DNA of 64,000 nt from Treponema phagedenis (GTDB taxonomy: Bacteria > Spirochaetota > Spirochaetia > Treponematales > Treponemataceae), in the NCBI RefSeq assembly GCF_008153345.1, contig NZ_CP042818.1, positions 868,001 to 932,000 of the forward strand. Reading direction: 5' to 3'. The notes beneath the pieces are model-generated. The model was not told where the DNA came from, ran no database searches, and was given only the letters and a program-made list of their open reading frames with translations. How positions within the stretch are numbered: position 1 is the stretch's first letter; each line of letters starts with the position of its first letter. Both the position numbers and the translations under genes were made by a program. Of the stretch, positions 1 to 8,778 are shown piece after piece.

Positions 1-550
1 GCGAGTGCAACCTGAAACACAAAACTTAATGAAGGCTTTAATGCAAAATGGAATTGAAGTATATATCTGCTCCGCATCACTTGAAGATGTGGTACGGGTT
101 TTTGCATCTAATCCAAAATACGGTTACAATGTAAAACCTGAAAACGTTATTGGAATGCGATTAGAAAAAGACGCTGCAGGGAAATATCTTCCGGTGTATA
201 AAAAAGATTATCCCCAAACACAAAGTGCGGGAAAAACAAAGGCAATTAAATCGGAGATTGCTCCAAAGCATAATAATCAAGGTCCCGTTTTTGTTGCGGG
301 AGACAGTAACGGTGATTATGATATGGCCGTCGACTTTCCCGAATCAACAGAGTTAGTTCTTGTTATGAATAGAGTTCGAAAATCTTCAGATCGTATTTCA
401 AAACTTTCTAAACTTGCGGTTGAAGAAACAGGTAAAGCTGACGCAAAAGTAATTTTGCAAGGACGAGATGAAAACAAAGGAGTTTTTATTCCTTATCAAG
501 GTTCTTATCCGTTCGGAAAAAAAACAATTGAGGTGTTGAGCTCGAAATAA
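1..550 (+). CDS. HAD-family phosphatase, C-terminal part (cut by window edge)
   Basis: Haloacid dehalogenase-superfamily hydrolase, probably a phosphomonoesterase of the phosphoserine/phosphorylcholine phosphatase type. The reading frame is open through the left edge, so the N-terminal nucleophile motif (DxDxT) lies outside. Visible are the motif II serine in ICSAS (about codon 25), a motif III lysine region (AGKTKAI), and motif IV GDSNGDYDM at about codons 100-108, which binds the catalytic magnesium. The GTG at base 5 is internal, not a start. A perfect hairpin follows the stop. Superfamily membership is clear; the substrate is inferred only. Confidence 0.8.
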   Translation, partial: RVQPETQNLMKALMQNGIEVYICSASLEDVVRVFASNPKYGYNVKPENVIGMRLEKDAAGKYLPVYKKDYPQTQSAGKTKAIKSEIAPKHNNQGPVFVAGDSNGDYDMAVDFPESTELVLVMNRVRKSSDRISKLSKLAVEETGKADAKVILQGRDENKGVFIPYQGSYPFGKKTIEVLSSK

Positions 551-566
551 GTTTAATTTAGAAAAA

Positions 567-603
567 CAATCTTTTATGCAAGAACCCCTTGCATAAAAGA
601 TTG
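567..603 (+). terminator. Perfect 15-bp hairpin after the HAD gene
   Basis: The arms at 567-581 and 589-603 pair perfectly over 15 bp around a 7-nt loop, 17 nt after the stop codon. No long T run follows (AAAAGC comes next), so it may be a 3' stabilising or weak termination hairpin. Confidence 0.55.
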
Positions 604-671
604 AAAAGCTGTTGTCGGTTTTAGAGTGTACATCTAAATAATTTCTACTATCATGTTATGAGGAATATGAA

Positions 672-2807
672 TTGAGTTTAAAAACAAAACTTATTTTGAT
701 AAGCGTTTGTACTAATTTATTTGTATTAGGTGTATTAAGTATTTTTTTGTATAATCGCATGTTTATAATGGTTGAAAGACAACTTGACTCGAATAGAGTC
801 GAGGATATGAATATACTGGATACTGTTGTATGTAAATACTTTCAAAACATCAGTGATACAACAAAATTATTATCGAGGCATCCTCTCTTTAAAAATATCG
901 GCAGCAATCTTTCAAGTTATGTAAATGCGAATGATCCGAGCGGGACCACACCGATGATCGCAAGGAATCCTTATGAAGAAGAAGTTCTTCAAGTTTGTAA
1001 AAATTTTATGGATTGCTTTGGAGATTCTTTTACCGTCTCGCTTGGTGCTGAAGAAAATGGCGGTTTCATTATGTATCCTACTGCGCCTCGCAGTAACGGT
1101 TATGATGTGCGCAAAAGAGGATGGTACAAGGCGGCGGTTGCCAAAAAACACCAAATAGTATTTTCGGAACCCTATCAGACAACTGCCGGGGAATTTGTTA
1201 TCACTTGCGGAAGAACCGTTACGGATGCAAATGACAAGTTACAGGGAGTCGCAACTATTGATGCAGGGCTTGAATACCTTTCGGACTTTATCAGAACAAG
1301 CGCGGATCAAAAAAATGAGATCACAATGATTTTCAATAAAAGCGGACTTATCCTTGCTCATTCAAAAGATACTTCCTTAATATTTAAAAATATTGATGAT
1401 CTTGGTATCGAGGGAATTAATTCTTTTAGAGAGAAGGAGCTTTTATTTTCTACACAGATAAATGGCACTGCATATAAAGTAATTACAAAAAAGTCTGCTT
1501 ACAAAGATATTTCTTTATACTATGCTCTGTTAATCCCTCATACAGAGTATAAAAGATATTCTGAACAAATTTTGCTAATAACTGCTGTAGGACTTATAAT
1601 TTCAAGTGCTTTAATTATTGTTTCCTCTTTTATTTTTGCGGGCACATTGATTAAGCCGATTAATAAGGTAACACTTGCATTGAAAAATATTTCAGAAGGA
1701 GCCGGAGATTTAACTGTTCGTCTTAAAAGTAAAAGAAGAGACGAGGTGGGAATGCTTTGTGAGTACTTTAATCAAACAATGCAGAAAATACAGGAATCTA
1801 TCATTTCAATCAGTAGACAAACAGCGGTTATGAATGAAACTTCCATTACGCTTTCAACTAACATGAATGAAAGTGCTTCATCCGTTCAACAAATAAATAC
1901 AAATATTTCCGGTATAAAAGAAAAGGTTCAAACAATTTTGCAGGACTCTGATAGGACAGGAGCTAATGTACAAGCAGTGGTTGCCGGTATGCAAAATTTA
2001 AATACTACTATGCATAGTCAGACAAAAGAAGTTGAAACTACATTGAATTCATTACAAGGTATTGTGAGTAATATTTCTTTTGTAACCGAGATTTTAGATA
2101 CCAATATTGATTCTGTTCAAAGTCTGCAAGAGGAAACCGAAGAAGGAAAACAAAGCGTTGAACGTTCGGCTGTTTTAACAAAACAAATCAATGAAGAGTC
2201 CGAAGGATTGTTGGAAGCTTCATCCGTTATCCAACATATTGCAAGTCAGACAAACTTGCTTGCAATGAATGCTGCAATAGAAGCCGCCCATGCCGGAGAT
2301 GCGGGAAAAGGCTTTGCTGTTGTTGCCGATGAAATTAGAAAACTTGCGGAAGAATCAAGTACACAAGGAAAATCAATTACCAGAGTATTGAAAGAATTAA
2401 AGACAACAATAGAGGAAGTCTCTAAGCAATCGCTGCTGGTGCAAAATAAATTTGATTCTATATTTAATCTTACCAAGGTAGTACGTTCACAAGAGGATCA
2501 AATAATGAAGGCAATGAACATGCAGGCAAAAAGTGGAGAAAATATTTCTCAAGCAATGGAATCGATAAATAGGTTATTGGCCGGTATTACAACGCAGTCT
2601 GCGGAAATGCATCAATACGGGGAATCCATTACAGAGGAATTAAAAATTTTGCAGCATGGAATTTATTTGATTAATGATAATATCACCGAAATTTCCGCAG
2701 GAACCGAACAAGTTTTCGCGGCAATTGTTGATGTAAATATTCAAGCAAAATTGAATGAAGAAAGTGTTCAAAATGTAACAAAAGCAATACATTCGTTTAA
2801 AGTTTAA
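672..2807 (+). CDS. Methyl-accepting chemotaxis protein (periplasmic Cache-type sensor)
   Basis: Transmembrane chemoreceptor of 711 residues that passes ligand signals to CheA/CheW. Residues about 8-28 form the first membrane helix, about 30-297 the periplasmic sensor (RKRGWYKAA and TIDAGLEYL fit a double-Cache fold), about 300-323 the second helix, then HAMP. The signalling domain carries the conserved hairpin region [20 protein letters not shown] at about residues 522-541. TTG at 672 is used as start because the nearby ATG at 667 runs into a stop after two codons and a TGAGGAA ribosome site lies just upstream. Monocistronic, closed by a strong terminator. Ligand unknown. Confidence 0.93.
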   Translation: MSLKTKLILISVCTNLFVLGVLSIFLYNRMFIMVERQLDSNRVEDMNILDTVVCKYFQNISDTTKLLSRHPLFKNIGSNLSSYVNANDPSGTTPMIARNPYEEEVLQVCKNFMDCFGDSFTVSLGAEENGGFIMYPTAPRSNGYDVRKRGWYKAAVAKKHQIVFSEPYQTTAGEFVITCGRTVTDANDKLQGVATIDAGLEYLSDFIRTSADQKNEITMIFNKSGLILAHSKDTSLIFKNIDDLGIEGINSFREKELLFSTQINGTAYKVITKKSAYKDISLYYALLIPHTEYKRYSEQILLITAVGLIISSALIIVSSFIFAGTLIKPINKVTLALKNISEGAGDLTVRLKSKRRDEVGMLCEYFNQTMQKIQESIISISRQTAVMNETSITLSTNMNESASSVQQINTNISGIKEKVQTILQDSDRTGANVQAVVAGMQNLNTTMHSQTKEVETTLNSLQGIVSNISFVTEILDTNIDSVQSLQEETEEGKQSVERSAVLTKQINEESEGLLEASSVIQHIASQTNLLAMNAAIEAAHAGDAGKGFAVVADEIRKLAEESSTQGKSITRVLKELKTTIEEVSKQSLLVQNKFDSIFNLTKVVRSQEDQIMKAMNMQAKSGENISQAMESINRLLAGITTQSAEMHQYGESITEELKILQHGIYLINDNITEISAGTEQVFAAIVDVNIQAKLNEESVQNVTKAIHSFKV

Positions 2808-2812
2808 TGTGT

Positions 2813-2850
2813 AAAAACCGATCGATGTTAAATTCAGCGGTCGGTTTTTA
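2813..2850 (+). terminator. Rho-independent terminator after the chemoreceptor
   Basis: A 12-bp stem (AAAAACCGATCG at 2813-2824 with CGGTCGGTTTTT at 2838-2849, one G-T pair) ends in a T run. It can also serve the opposing PrsW-like gene. Confidence 0.8.
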
Positions 2851-2872
2851 TTATAAGAAGTGAAAATTATTT

Positions 2873-3541
2873 TTATACTTCCTGATATTCACTTAAGTAG
2901 TAAAAAACTTTTTGTAATAAGAAAATAATAATAAGAACGGAAAAAATAAAAAAGAAAGAGCCGATAATAATAAAAAAATTATATAGCCCGTGTAATAAAA
3001 AAGGAATAAGAAAAAATAAAACCTGTTTCATTTTATTTTTTACTATTGCGATACGCAAGTAAAAGACGCTTAAACCGCCGTGTAATAAAACAGCGGTTAA
3101 AGCGCGGACTAATACAAAGTTTGGAAATATAACGCCATAACCGATTGTTTCAAGCCCGCCAAAAGAAAATCCGAAAAAAACAGCCAGAATAAGAGTTTGA
3201 AAAATTGAAACACGTTGTTGGGCAGGTAAAGAATCTTCAAATTTTTCTCTTTTAGCAGAGCTAAGAAGTTTAAATAAAAAAAGGAAAAAAATAAGTTTAA
3301 CTCCTTCTTCTATTAAGGCGGCTTGTATGAAGGATACATATAAAAGGGACAAAGGCGCTTGGAATCCCTTACTATCAAAACCAAGTAGCCATTGAAGAAA
3401 TAACACTACGACAAGCGCGCAAAAAGCAAAGGTAAAACTCAAAAACAAAGGCAAAGGAGCAATATTTTTTTTGGCTCCCGTAAAAAACGCCCATAGAAGA
3501 GCGGGAAGAAATGAAAAAAGAATTACCGCTGCAATAATCAT
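2873..3541 (-). CDS. PrsW-like membrane metalloprotease
   Basis: Polytopic membrane protein of 222 residues with about six to seven hydrophobic segments. It shows the PrsW/CPBP-type pattern of a glutamate pair in EEGVK, the segment FGFSFGGLET, a membrane HGG, and HGLYNF near the C-terminus. In this superfamily such Glu and His residues hold the catalytic metal in the membrane, and PrsW itself cleaves an anti-sigma factor. It is the last gene of the purH-purD operon, 3 nt after purD. Its substrate is unknown and I see no anti-sigma gene nearby. Confidence 0.72.
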   Translation of the reverse strand: MIIAAVILFSFLPALLWAFFTGAKKNIAPLPLFLSFTFAFCALVVVLFLQWLLGFDSKGFQAPLSLLYVSFIQAALIEEGVKLIFFLFLFKLLSSAKREKFEDSLPAQQRVSIFQTLILAVFFGFSFGGLETIGYGVIFPNFVLVRALTAVLLHGGLSVFYLRIAIVKNKMKQVLFFLIPFLLHGLYNFFIIIGSFFFIFSVLIIIFLLQKVFYYLSEYQEV

Positions 3542-3544
3542 GGT

Positions 3545-4795
3545 TTATATAATTCCGATATCTTTTCTATACTTCATTCCGGTAAAATTAATTTTCTTAA
3601 TATTTTCTAAGAGCGTTTTTCTGCATAAGTTAAAATCAGAATCAATGCAGCTGATGCAAAGCACTCGTCCGCCTGAAGTAATAATTTTTTCTTGGATTTT
3701 TTTTGTGCCGCTGTGAAAAACTATGATAGAATCAGGTAAACTGTCTAAACCGGAAATCGGAAAACCTGTTTGATATTTTTCAGGATAGCCTTTCGAAGTA
3801 CAAACGATAGCCATAGCTTTTTTATTGCTCCACTCAAGATCGTTTTGTGTGAGATTACCGTCAATAGCTTTACGCAGTATTTGTCCTAAATCAGATTTGA
3901 GTCTGAGCATAAGCACTTGTGTTTCAGGATCGCCGAAGCGTACATTGAATTCAAGCACGCGAATATCTTTTTCTTGTATCATAAAACCGATGAATAAAAT
4001 TCCGGTATAATTCATTTTCTCGGCAGTTAGACCGGCAGATATTTTTTGCAGTATTTCCGAAATTTTCTTTTGCACTTCATTTGTTACCGCAGGGTTTGGA
4101 GAAATACAACCTACTCCGCCGGTATTTAGTCCGGTATCATTTTCACCGATTTTTTTATAGTCGCGCGCTGTTTCAAGTGGGAATATATTATTCTTACTTA
4201 CAACGCAAAGCTGTGAAGCTTCTATCCCTTGGAGAAATTCTTCCAGAATAACTTTCTTTCCTTCATCTCCGAAAATCTTTTTTATAAAAATAGAATCTAA
4301 GGTCCCTAACGCAGCTTCTTTTGACTCGCAAATAAAAACTCCCTTACCGGCACAAAGTCCGTCTGCTTTTATGACTACCGGAAAAGAATAATTTTCTACC
4401 AACGCTGCAGCTTGTTCAAAGGAGTACGCAGTATCCCAGTTTGCGGTAGGAATACAGTATTTTTTCATAAAAGCTTTTGCAAAATCCTTGCTTCCTTCAA
4501 GTTGTGCAGAGATTTTATCAGGTCCGAAAATGGTTAAGCCTCTTTTTTTAAAAACATCCGATATGCCCATACAGAGCGGTGCTTCCGGTCCTACAACGGT
4601 TATATCAATTTGATTGGATTCCGCAAAGTTTGCTAGACCTTCAAGATCAAGCGGTTGTAACGGTACCAGCTCTGCAATTTTTTCAATACCGGCATTGCCT
4701 TCAGTACAATACAATTTATTCACGCTTGCAGATTGTGCAAGTTTATAACAGAGGGCATGTTCTCTTCCCCCTGTTCCAATAACTAAAATATTCAT
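3545..4795 (-). CDS. purD: Phosphoribosylamine-glycine ligase
   Basis: Cytosolic ATP-grasp enzyme of purine synthesis that joins 5-phosphoribosylamine and glycine to give GAR. At 416 residues it has the usual length. The N-terminal domain has GTGGREHAL, the ATP-grasp region has VIKADGLCAGKGV, and the metal-binding region has RFGDPETQVLM. It follows purH by 33 nt and is followed by the PrsW-like gene after 3 nt, so the three are probably co-transcribed. The other de novo purine genes are not in the window. Confidence 0.96.
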   Translation of the reverse strand: MNILVIGTGGREHALCYKLAQSASVNKLYCTEGNAGIEKIAELVPLQPLDLEGLANFAESNQIDITVVGPEAPLCMGISDVFKKRGLTIFGPDKISAQLEGSKDFAKAFMKKYCIPTANWDTAYSFEQAAALVENYSFPVVIKADGLCAGKGVFICESKEAALGTLDSIFIKKIFGDEGKKVILEEFLQGIEASQLCVVSKNNIFPLETARDYKKIGENDTGLNTGGVGCISPNPAVTNEVQKKISEILQKISAGLTAEKMNYTGILFIGFMIQEKDIRVLEFNVRFGDPETQVLMLRLKSDLGQILRKAIDGNLTQNDLEWSNKKAMAIVCTSKGYPEKYQTGFPISGLDSLPDSIIVFHSGTKKIQEKIITSGGRVLCISCIDSDFNLCRKTLLENIKKINFTGMKYRKDIGII

Positions 4796-4828
4796 ATCGG
4801 TTCCTTCATCTTTATATCGATTAAAATA

Positions 4829-6358
4829 TTAATGTTTAAAATGGCGTATGTTTGTAATAACTAAAGCAATATTAAATTGGTCAGCAAGCTCAATAACTTT
4901 TGGATCTTTTACGGAACCTCCAGGTTGAATAACTGCGGTAACCCCATGTTCCGCTAAATGCTGAATAGTGTCTTCAAAAAAGAATCCGTCTGATGCAAGG
5001 ACTGCCCCTTTAGGAGAGTGTATTGAGCGGGCAATTGATTTCTCTACAGACCAAAATCGTTTTACCTCTCCTTGTCCTATTGCAAGTGTTTGTTTATTTT
5101 TTGCAAGTACTATAGCATTTGAGTTAATATTTTTTACCGCCTTCCAGGCAAATAATAAATCATCCATTTCTTCACTACTTGGTTTTCGTTTGCTTGCAAA
5201 GGTAAGATCATCCTTCAATACTATACTATCGGCCTCTTGTATAAGCACACCGTTTAATACTTGTCGGGAACTGTAAGGCTCAAATTTAAAACTGTTGATT
5301 TTAGGCATTTCCAATAATCGAATATTTTTCTTTTGTGTTAATAGCGTAATTGCATCTTCTGAAAATGAAGGAGCGATCACAATTTCAATAAAAATTTTTG
5401 AAATTGCATCTGCTGTTTTGCTGTCCATTTCTCTGTTTACACTGATAATTCCGCCGAAAATAGATTCCGGATCTGCCTCGTGAGTTTTTTCAAAAGCTTC
5501 TGAAAGTGTTGCGGCACTTGCAATTCCGCAAGGATTAGTATGCTTAATAGCTACAACAGTCGGCTCGTCAAATTCTTTTAATACTTTGACGGCCGCGTAT
5601 GTGTCAATTAAATTATTATATGAAAGTTCTTTTCCATGAAGCTGTTTAAATTCAGCCATGCACTCTTCAGATAAATCAGGTTTTTGGTAAAGAGCTGCCT
5701 GTTGATGAGGGTTTTCCCCGTAACGTAGAGCTTGAGTTTTTTTATACGTAAAAGAAATTCTTTCGGGAAAAGTTTCGCCTGCTAGCTCATTAAAATAGTT
5801 TGAGATTATTGAGTCATAATAAGCGGTATATGAAAAAGCTTTTGCTGCCAGTTTTTTCCGCATTGCCATCTGTGCCTGATCATCTTTTTGTAAAATTGCA
5901 AGTACGGCTGCATAATCCGAAGGATCGGTTACGGTATATACATCGGCATAATTTTTTGCTGCGGCTCTAATCATGGAAACTCCGCCTATATCAATATTTT
6001 CAATAATGGCAGCATGATCTTCTTTGTCTTTTTTTAAAGCCGCTTCAAAAGGATAGAGATTATTTACAATCATATCAATAGGATTAATATGCAGTTGTTC
6101 GCAATCTTCTTTATCGGTTTTTAAATTTCGTCGAAATAATATGCCTCCATATAAAATAGGATGTAAGGTTTTAACTCTTCCCCCCAATATTTCAGGAAAG
6201 CCGGTAATCTTACGTACATCTTGTACCGGAACTTTTGCTTTTCGAAGGAACTCTGCGGTTCCTCCGGTAGAAATAATTTGCCATCCCTGTTTTATAAGTC
6301 CGTTTGCAAAATCAGCAATATCCGTTTTGTCATATACGGAAATTAAGGCGGTTTTCAT
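4829..6358 (-). CDS. purH: Bifunctional AICAR formyltransferase / IMP cyclohydrolase
   Basis: Catalyses the last two steps to IMP. The N-terminal cyclohydrolase domain (about residues 1-190; ALISVYDKTDI, STGGTAEFLRK, GGRVKTLHP) is followed by the AICAR transformylase domain (LRYGENPHQQAALY, AIKHTNPCGIA, then the C-terminal SDGFFFEDTI and VIQPGGSVKDP). Length of 509 residues is typical. The ATG at 6358 has an AGGAG site 5 nt upstream. It is the first gene of the purH-purD-PrsW operon; its promoter must lie between 6359 and the hairpin at 6451-6481. Confidence 0.97.
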   Translation of the reverse strand: MKTALISVYDKTDIADFANGLIKQGWQIISTGGTAEFLRKAKVPVQDVRKITGFPEILGGRVKTLHPILYGGILFRRNLKTDKEDCEQLHINPIDMIVNNLYPFEAALKKDKEDHAAIIENIDIGGVSMIRAAAKNYADVYTVTDPSDYAAVLAILQKDDQAQMAMRKKLAAKAFSYTAYYDSIISNYFNELAGETFPERISFTYKKTQALRYGENPHQQAALYQKPDLSEECMAEFKQLHGKELSYNNLIDTYAAVKVLKEFDEPTVVAIKHTNPCGIASAATLSEAFEKTHEADPESIFGGIISVNREMDSKTADAISKIFIEIVIAPSFSEDAITLLTQKKNIRLLEMPKINSFKFEPYSSRQVLNGVLIQEADSIVLKDDLTFASKRKPSSEEMDDLLFAWKAVKNINSNAIVLAKNKQTLAIGQGEVKRFWSVEKSIARSIHSPKGAVLASDGFFFEDTIQHLAEHGVTAVIQPGGSVKDPKVIELADQFNIALVITNIRHFKH

Positions 6359-6450
6359 ATTTACTCCTAGAAATTATTTAAAAGAGAGTAGCGGTTATTC
6401 TCATACATACCGCAAGCTTTCAATGAACGGAAGTATACCACAGCAAAAAA

Positions 6451-6481
6451 AAATAAAAAAGCGGGATGAGCTTTTTTATTT
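6451..6481 (-). terminator. Terminator between dCMP deaminase gene and purH
   Basis: Arms AAATAAAAAAGC (6451-6462) and GCTTTTTTATTT (6470-6481) pair around a 7-nt loop. Read on the minus strand the hairpin is followed by a U run, so it ends the deaminase transcript and separates it from purH. Confidence 0.65.
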
Positions 6482-6546
6482 TTAACTCACAAAAGGTATA
6501 TGCAGAAAATACATCTGGCGATAATCTGAGATGAAAGTTTTAAGCT

Positions 6547-7044
6547 TTACTGCTGCGTGTATTGCTCTATTGTATCGCTTAAATGCTCAAGTTTTATTCC
6601 CGCCTGCTTGAACATAGCGATTGTATCATTTGCATCGTGATATCGTTTTTCTGCAACAACTCGTACAATACCGCAATTTATAATCAGCATTGCGCAAGTT
6701 CTGCATGGAGTCATTTTACAATAGAGTGTTGCCCCATTGATGGCGATGCCGCGCCGTGCTGCCTGACAAATTGCATTTTGTTCGGCATGAACGGTACGCA
6801 CACAGTGTTGGGTAATGCTTCCGTCTTCGTGTTGCATTTTTTTTAGCTGATGACCGACTTCATCGCAGTGCGGTAAACCTGTAGGCGATCCCACATAACC
6901 GGTTACCAATATTTGATTGTCCCGAGCAATAACACAACCTGAACGCCCCCGATCACAGGTAGCGCGCTTCGCAATTGCATGACAAACTTCCATAAAATAT
7001 TCATCCCAGGTAGGACGTTTATATTCTTCTGTTAATTTTTCCAT
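6547..7044 (-). CDS. Deoxycytidylate (dCMP) deaminase family protein
   Basis: Zinc-dependent cytosine-nucleotide deaminase of 165 residues, expected to convert dCMP to dUMP for thymidylate synthesis. The zinc site is complete: VHAEQNAICQAA (His ligand and catalytic Glu) and PCRTCAMLI (two Cys ligands). The N-terminal part (TWDEYFMEVCHAIAKRA, RDNQILVTGYVGSPTGLPHC) is typical of dCMP/ComEB deaminases. It is a single-gene unit with its own terminator. A separate cytidine deaminase lies at 31980. The exact substrate is not proven by sequence. Confidence 0.9.
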   Translation of the reverse strand: MEKLTEEYKRPTWDEYFMEVCHAIAKRATCDRGRSGCVIARDNQILVTGYVGSPTGLPHCDEVGHQLKKMQHEDGSITQHCVRTVHAEQNAICQAARRGIAINGATLYCKMTPCRTCAMLIINCGIVRVVAEKRYHDANDTIAMFKQAGIKLEHLSDTIEQYTQQ

Positions 7045-7207
7045 TCTATACCTTCCAAAAATTAAAATTTTGATTTTTATTTATAACGCATCGCAGCTTT
7101 TTATTAAAGCGATCGATATAAATTGTATATATTCACTACTTACATCCCTCAGATAGAATTAAGGTACGCAAAAAGCTGCGGTAAATAGGCAGCACTTGGA
7201 CTTTGCG

Positions 7208-7409
7208 TACTATTACAACGTTTTGTAATTAAGCTGCCGTTATACTAATCGGGGCATTAATAATAACGGCTTGCAGATTCAGCATTACTATGGTAAATTG
7301 CGCAAGGGCGAAGTTACAGTAAATTTCTAAAACTTCGCCCTTGTGCTGAGTTTTTTTTCATAAAATTTTTATAGTTCGTATAAAATATATTAAAAAACGC
7401 TACACTATG
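7208..7409 (-). repeat. Dispersed MITE-like repeat, copy 1
   Basis: A member of a structured intergenic repeat family, in reverse orientation. Ends resemble inverted repeats: ACAACGTTTTGTAATTAAG near 7214 and TATTAAAAAACGCTACAC near 7388. It holds the shared block AGCATTACTATGGTAAATTGC (about 7280). The centre is a hairpin with arms GCGCAAGGGCGAAGTT and AACTTCGCCCTTGTGC. It fills most of the 392-base gap between the dCMP deaminase gene and the 445-residue protein gene; no gene was seen there. Confidence 0.7.
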
Positions 7410-7436
7410 AATGCGTTAGGTGTTTTCAAGTAGTTT

Positions 7437-8774
7437 TTAAAAACCTAAAGCTAATCCCAGCTTTACTCCGGCTCCCGAAACTGAATAAAAATTTCGTGCA
7501 AAAGAATTTGAGGCAAGAGAAACCGCTAAAGAAAAAACAGCCCATCGTGAATCTAAGTAAAAGCAAATTTCATTTTGCCAGATTCTATCTAAATAACTGA
7601 GAGAAAGGTATGCTCCAAGCACTTTTGCAAATTTACTTTCCAACTTTAATTTAAAATCGGCATAGTATGGTTTTGCATTTACAATGGGGAGTCCGATACT
7701 TGTGCTTAAAATAAGGTAGTTGTTTTTTAATGGTCTGAAGTCGGCTCCTGCCCAAAGTTTGCAGGTTCTCATGACTCTTTTTTTTGGTAAAGAGTATACG
7801 GGATCGGCTTGTTCCGAATGATATTTTATATATTCCTTTGTCTCTTTTTCCAAATTATTGAGGAAATTATCTACTTCCGCATCAAAATGAAATTTAAAAT
7901 TCATTCCTTTATCTAAAAAAGTCGGCACAATCGGAAGATGCGTCACTGCAAAATTTACCGTTGCCCAATCAGTTGGGATGTATTCTCCTCCAACCGTTAC
8001 ATCGAATCCTCCGTTTTTAAGTATTTTTTTTGCAAGCTGCCGAGGGGTAATATTTTCTTCATTATTAAAAATTGGCAGAGGCGTATAGATTAAGGCATCA
8101 ACATCAGTACTGATAGTTATTTTTCCTGTTTCCTGATCGGTTTTCAATACGTAGTTTGCAATTGAACCGTTTTGGAAAAAGATCGGACAAAAATAGTTTC
8201 CTTTTATGTATATGCCATAATTCTGTTTTTTCATTTTATACAAGAGGCTCGCTTCCGCATATGCTTCGGCTCTTCCGTTTGTGTGTCCGCTTATTTCTGA
8301 GATACCTTTGTTGCCCTTTCCTAAAAAATCCAATACGTTTTTCGGAATGTTTTGCCATGCATACATGTTTGCGCTGATGCTGAATGTTACCGAATGCGCA
8401 TCAAAAAAGGTCATAGTGGTATAGTCCGTAACATCGGCAAAAGCGCCTACTTCAAAACCTCTATGAGTGCTTTGTTTTGCAATTTTTGTAAGATCAACTA
8501 CGAGTGTTTCCTTGAAAAAATCCGGAATATGTATTGCGGAGTTAGCGGCTGTTGCGGATACGGATAACCCCTTTCTTAGAGAGAACGCCCGCGGTCTCTT
8601 TTCTTTTGGTTGGGGAATCACTATTTCTTCCTCTTCATCTATACCGTCAATTATTATAGGCTCTACTGAAAACTCTCCTTCATCTGCCTGATATTTTGAT
8701 AACTCAATTTCTTCGGCAAAAATTGTAATAACAGAAATCGATAGAAATATTGAAAATAATAAAAGTTTTTTCAT
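7437..8774 (-). CDS. Secreted protein of unknown function, probable outer-membrane beta-barrel
   Basis: Protein of 445 residues with a cleavable-type signal peptide (MKKLLLFSIFLSISVITIFA), an acidic stretch (DGIDEEEEI, residues about 44-51), then alternating hydrophobic/polar segments and a C-terminus ending in KLGLALGF, as in outer-membrane barrels. I do not recognise the family with certainty; it recalls treponemal DUF5723-like proteins. It starts 4 nt after the large lipoprotein gene, so the two are almost certainly one operon and probably one envelope system. Confidence 0.7.
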   Translation of the reverse strand: MKKLLLFSIFLSISVITIFAEEIELSKYQADEGEFSVEPIIIDGIDEEEEIVIPQPKEKRPRAFSLRKGLSVSATAANSAIHIPDFFKETLVVDLTKIAKQSTHRGFEVGAFADVTDYTTMTFFDAHSVTFSISANMYAWQNIPKNVLDFLGKGNKGISEISGHTNGRAEAYAEASLLYKMKKQNYGIYIKGNYFCPIFFQNGSIANYVLKTDQETGKITISTDVDALIYTPLPIFNNEENITPRQLAKKILKNGGFDVTVGGEYIPTDWATVNFAVTHLPIVPTFLDKGMNFKFHFDAEVDNFLNNLEKETKEYIKYHSEQADPVYSLPKKRVMRTCKLWAGADFRPLKNNYLILSTSIGLPIVNAKPYYADFKLKLESKFAKVLGAYLSLSYLDRIWQNEICFYLDSRWAVFSLAVSLASNSFARNFYSVSGAGVKLGLALGF

Positions 8775-8778
8775 TTTA

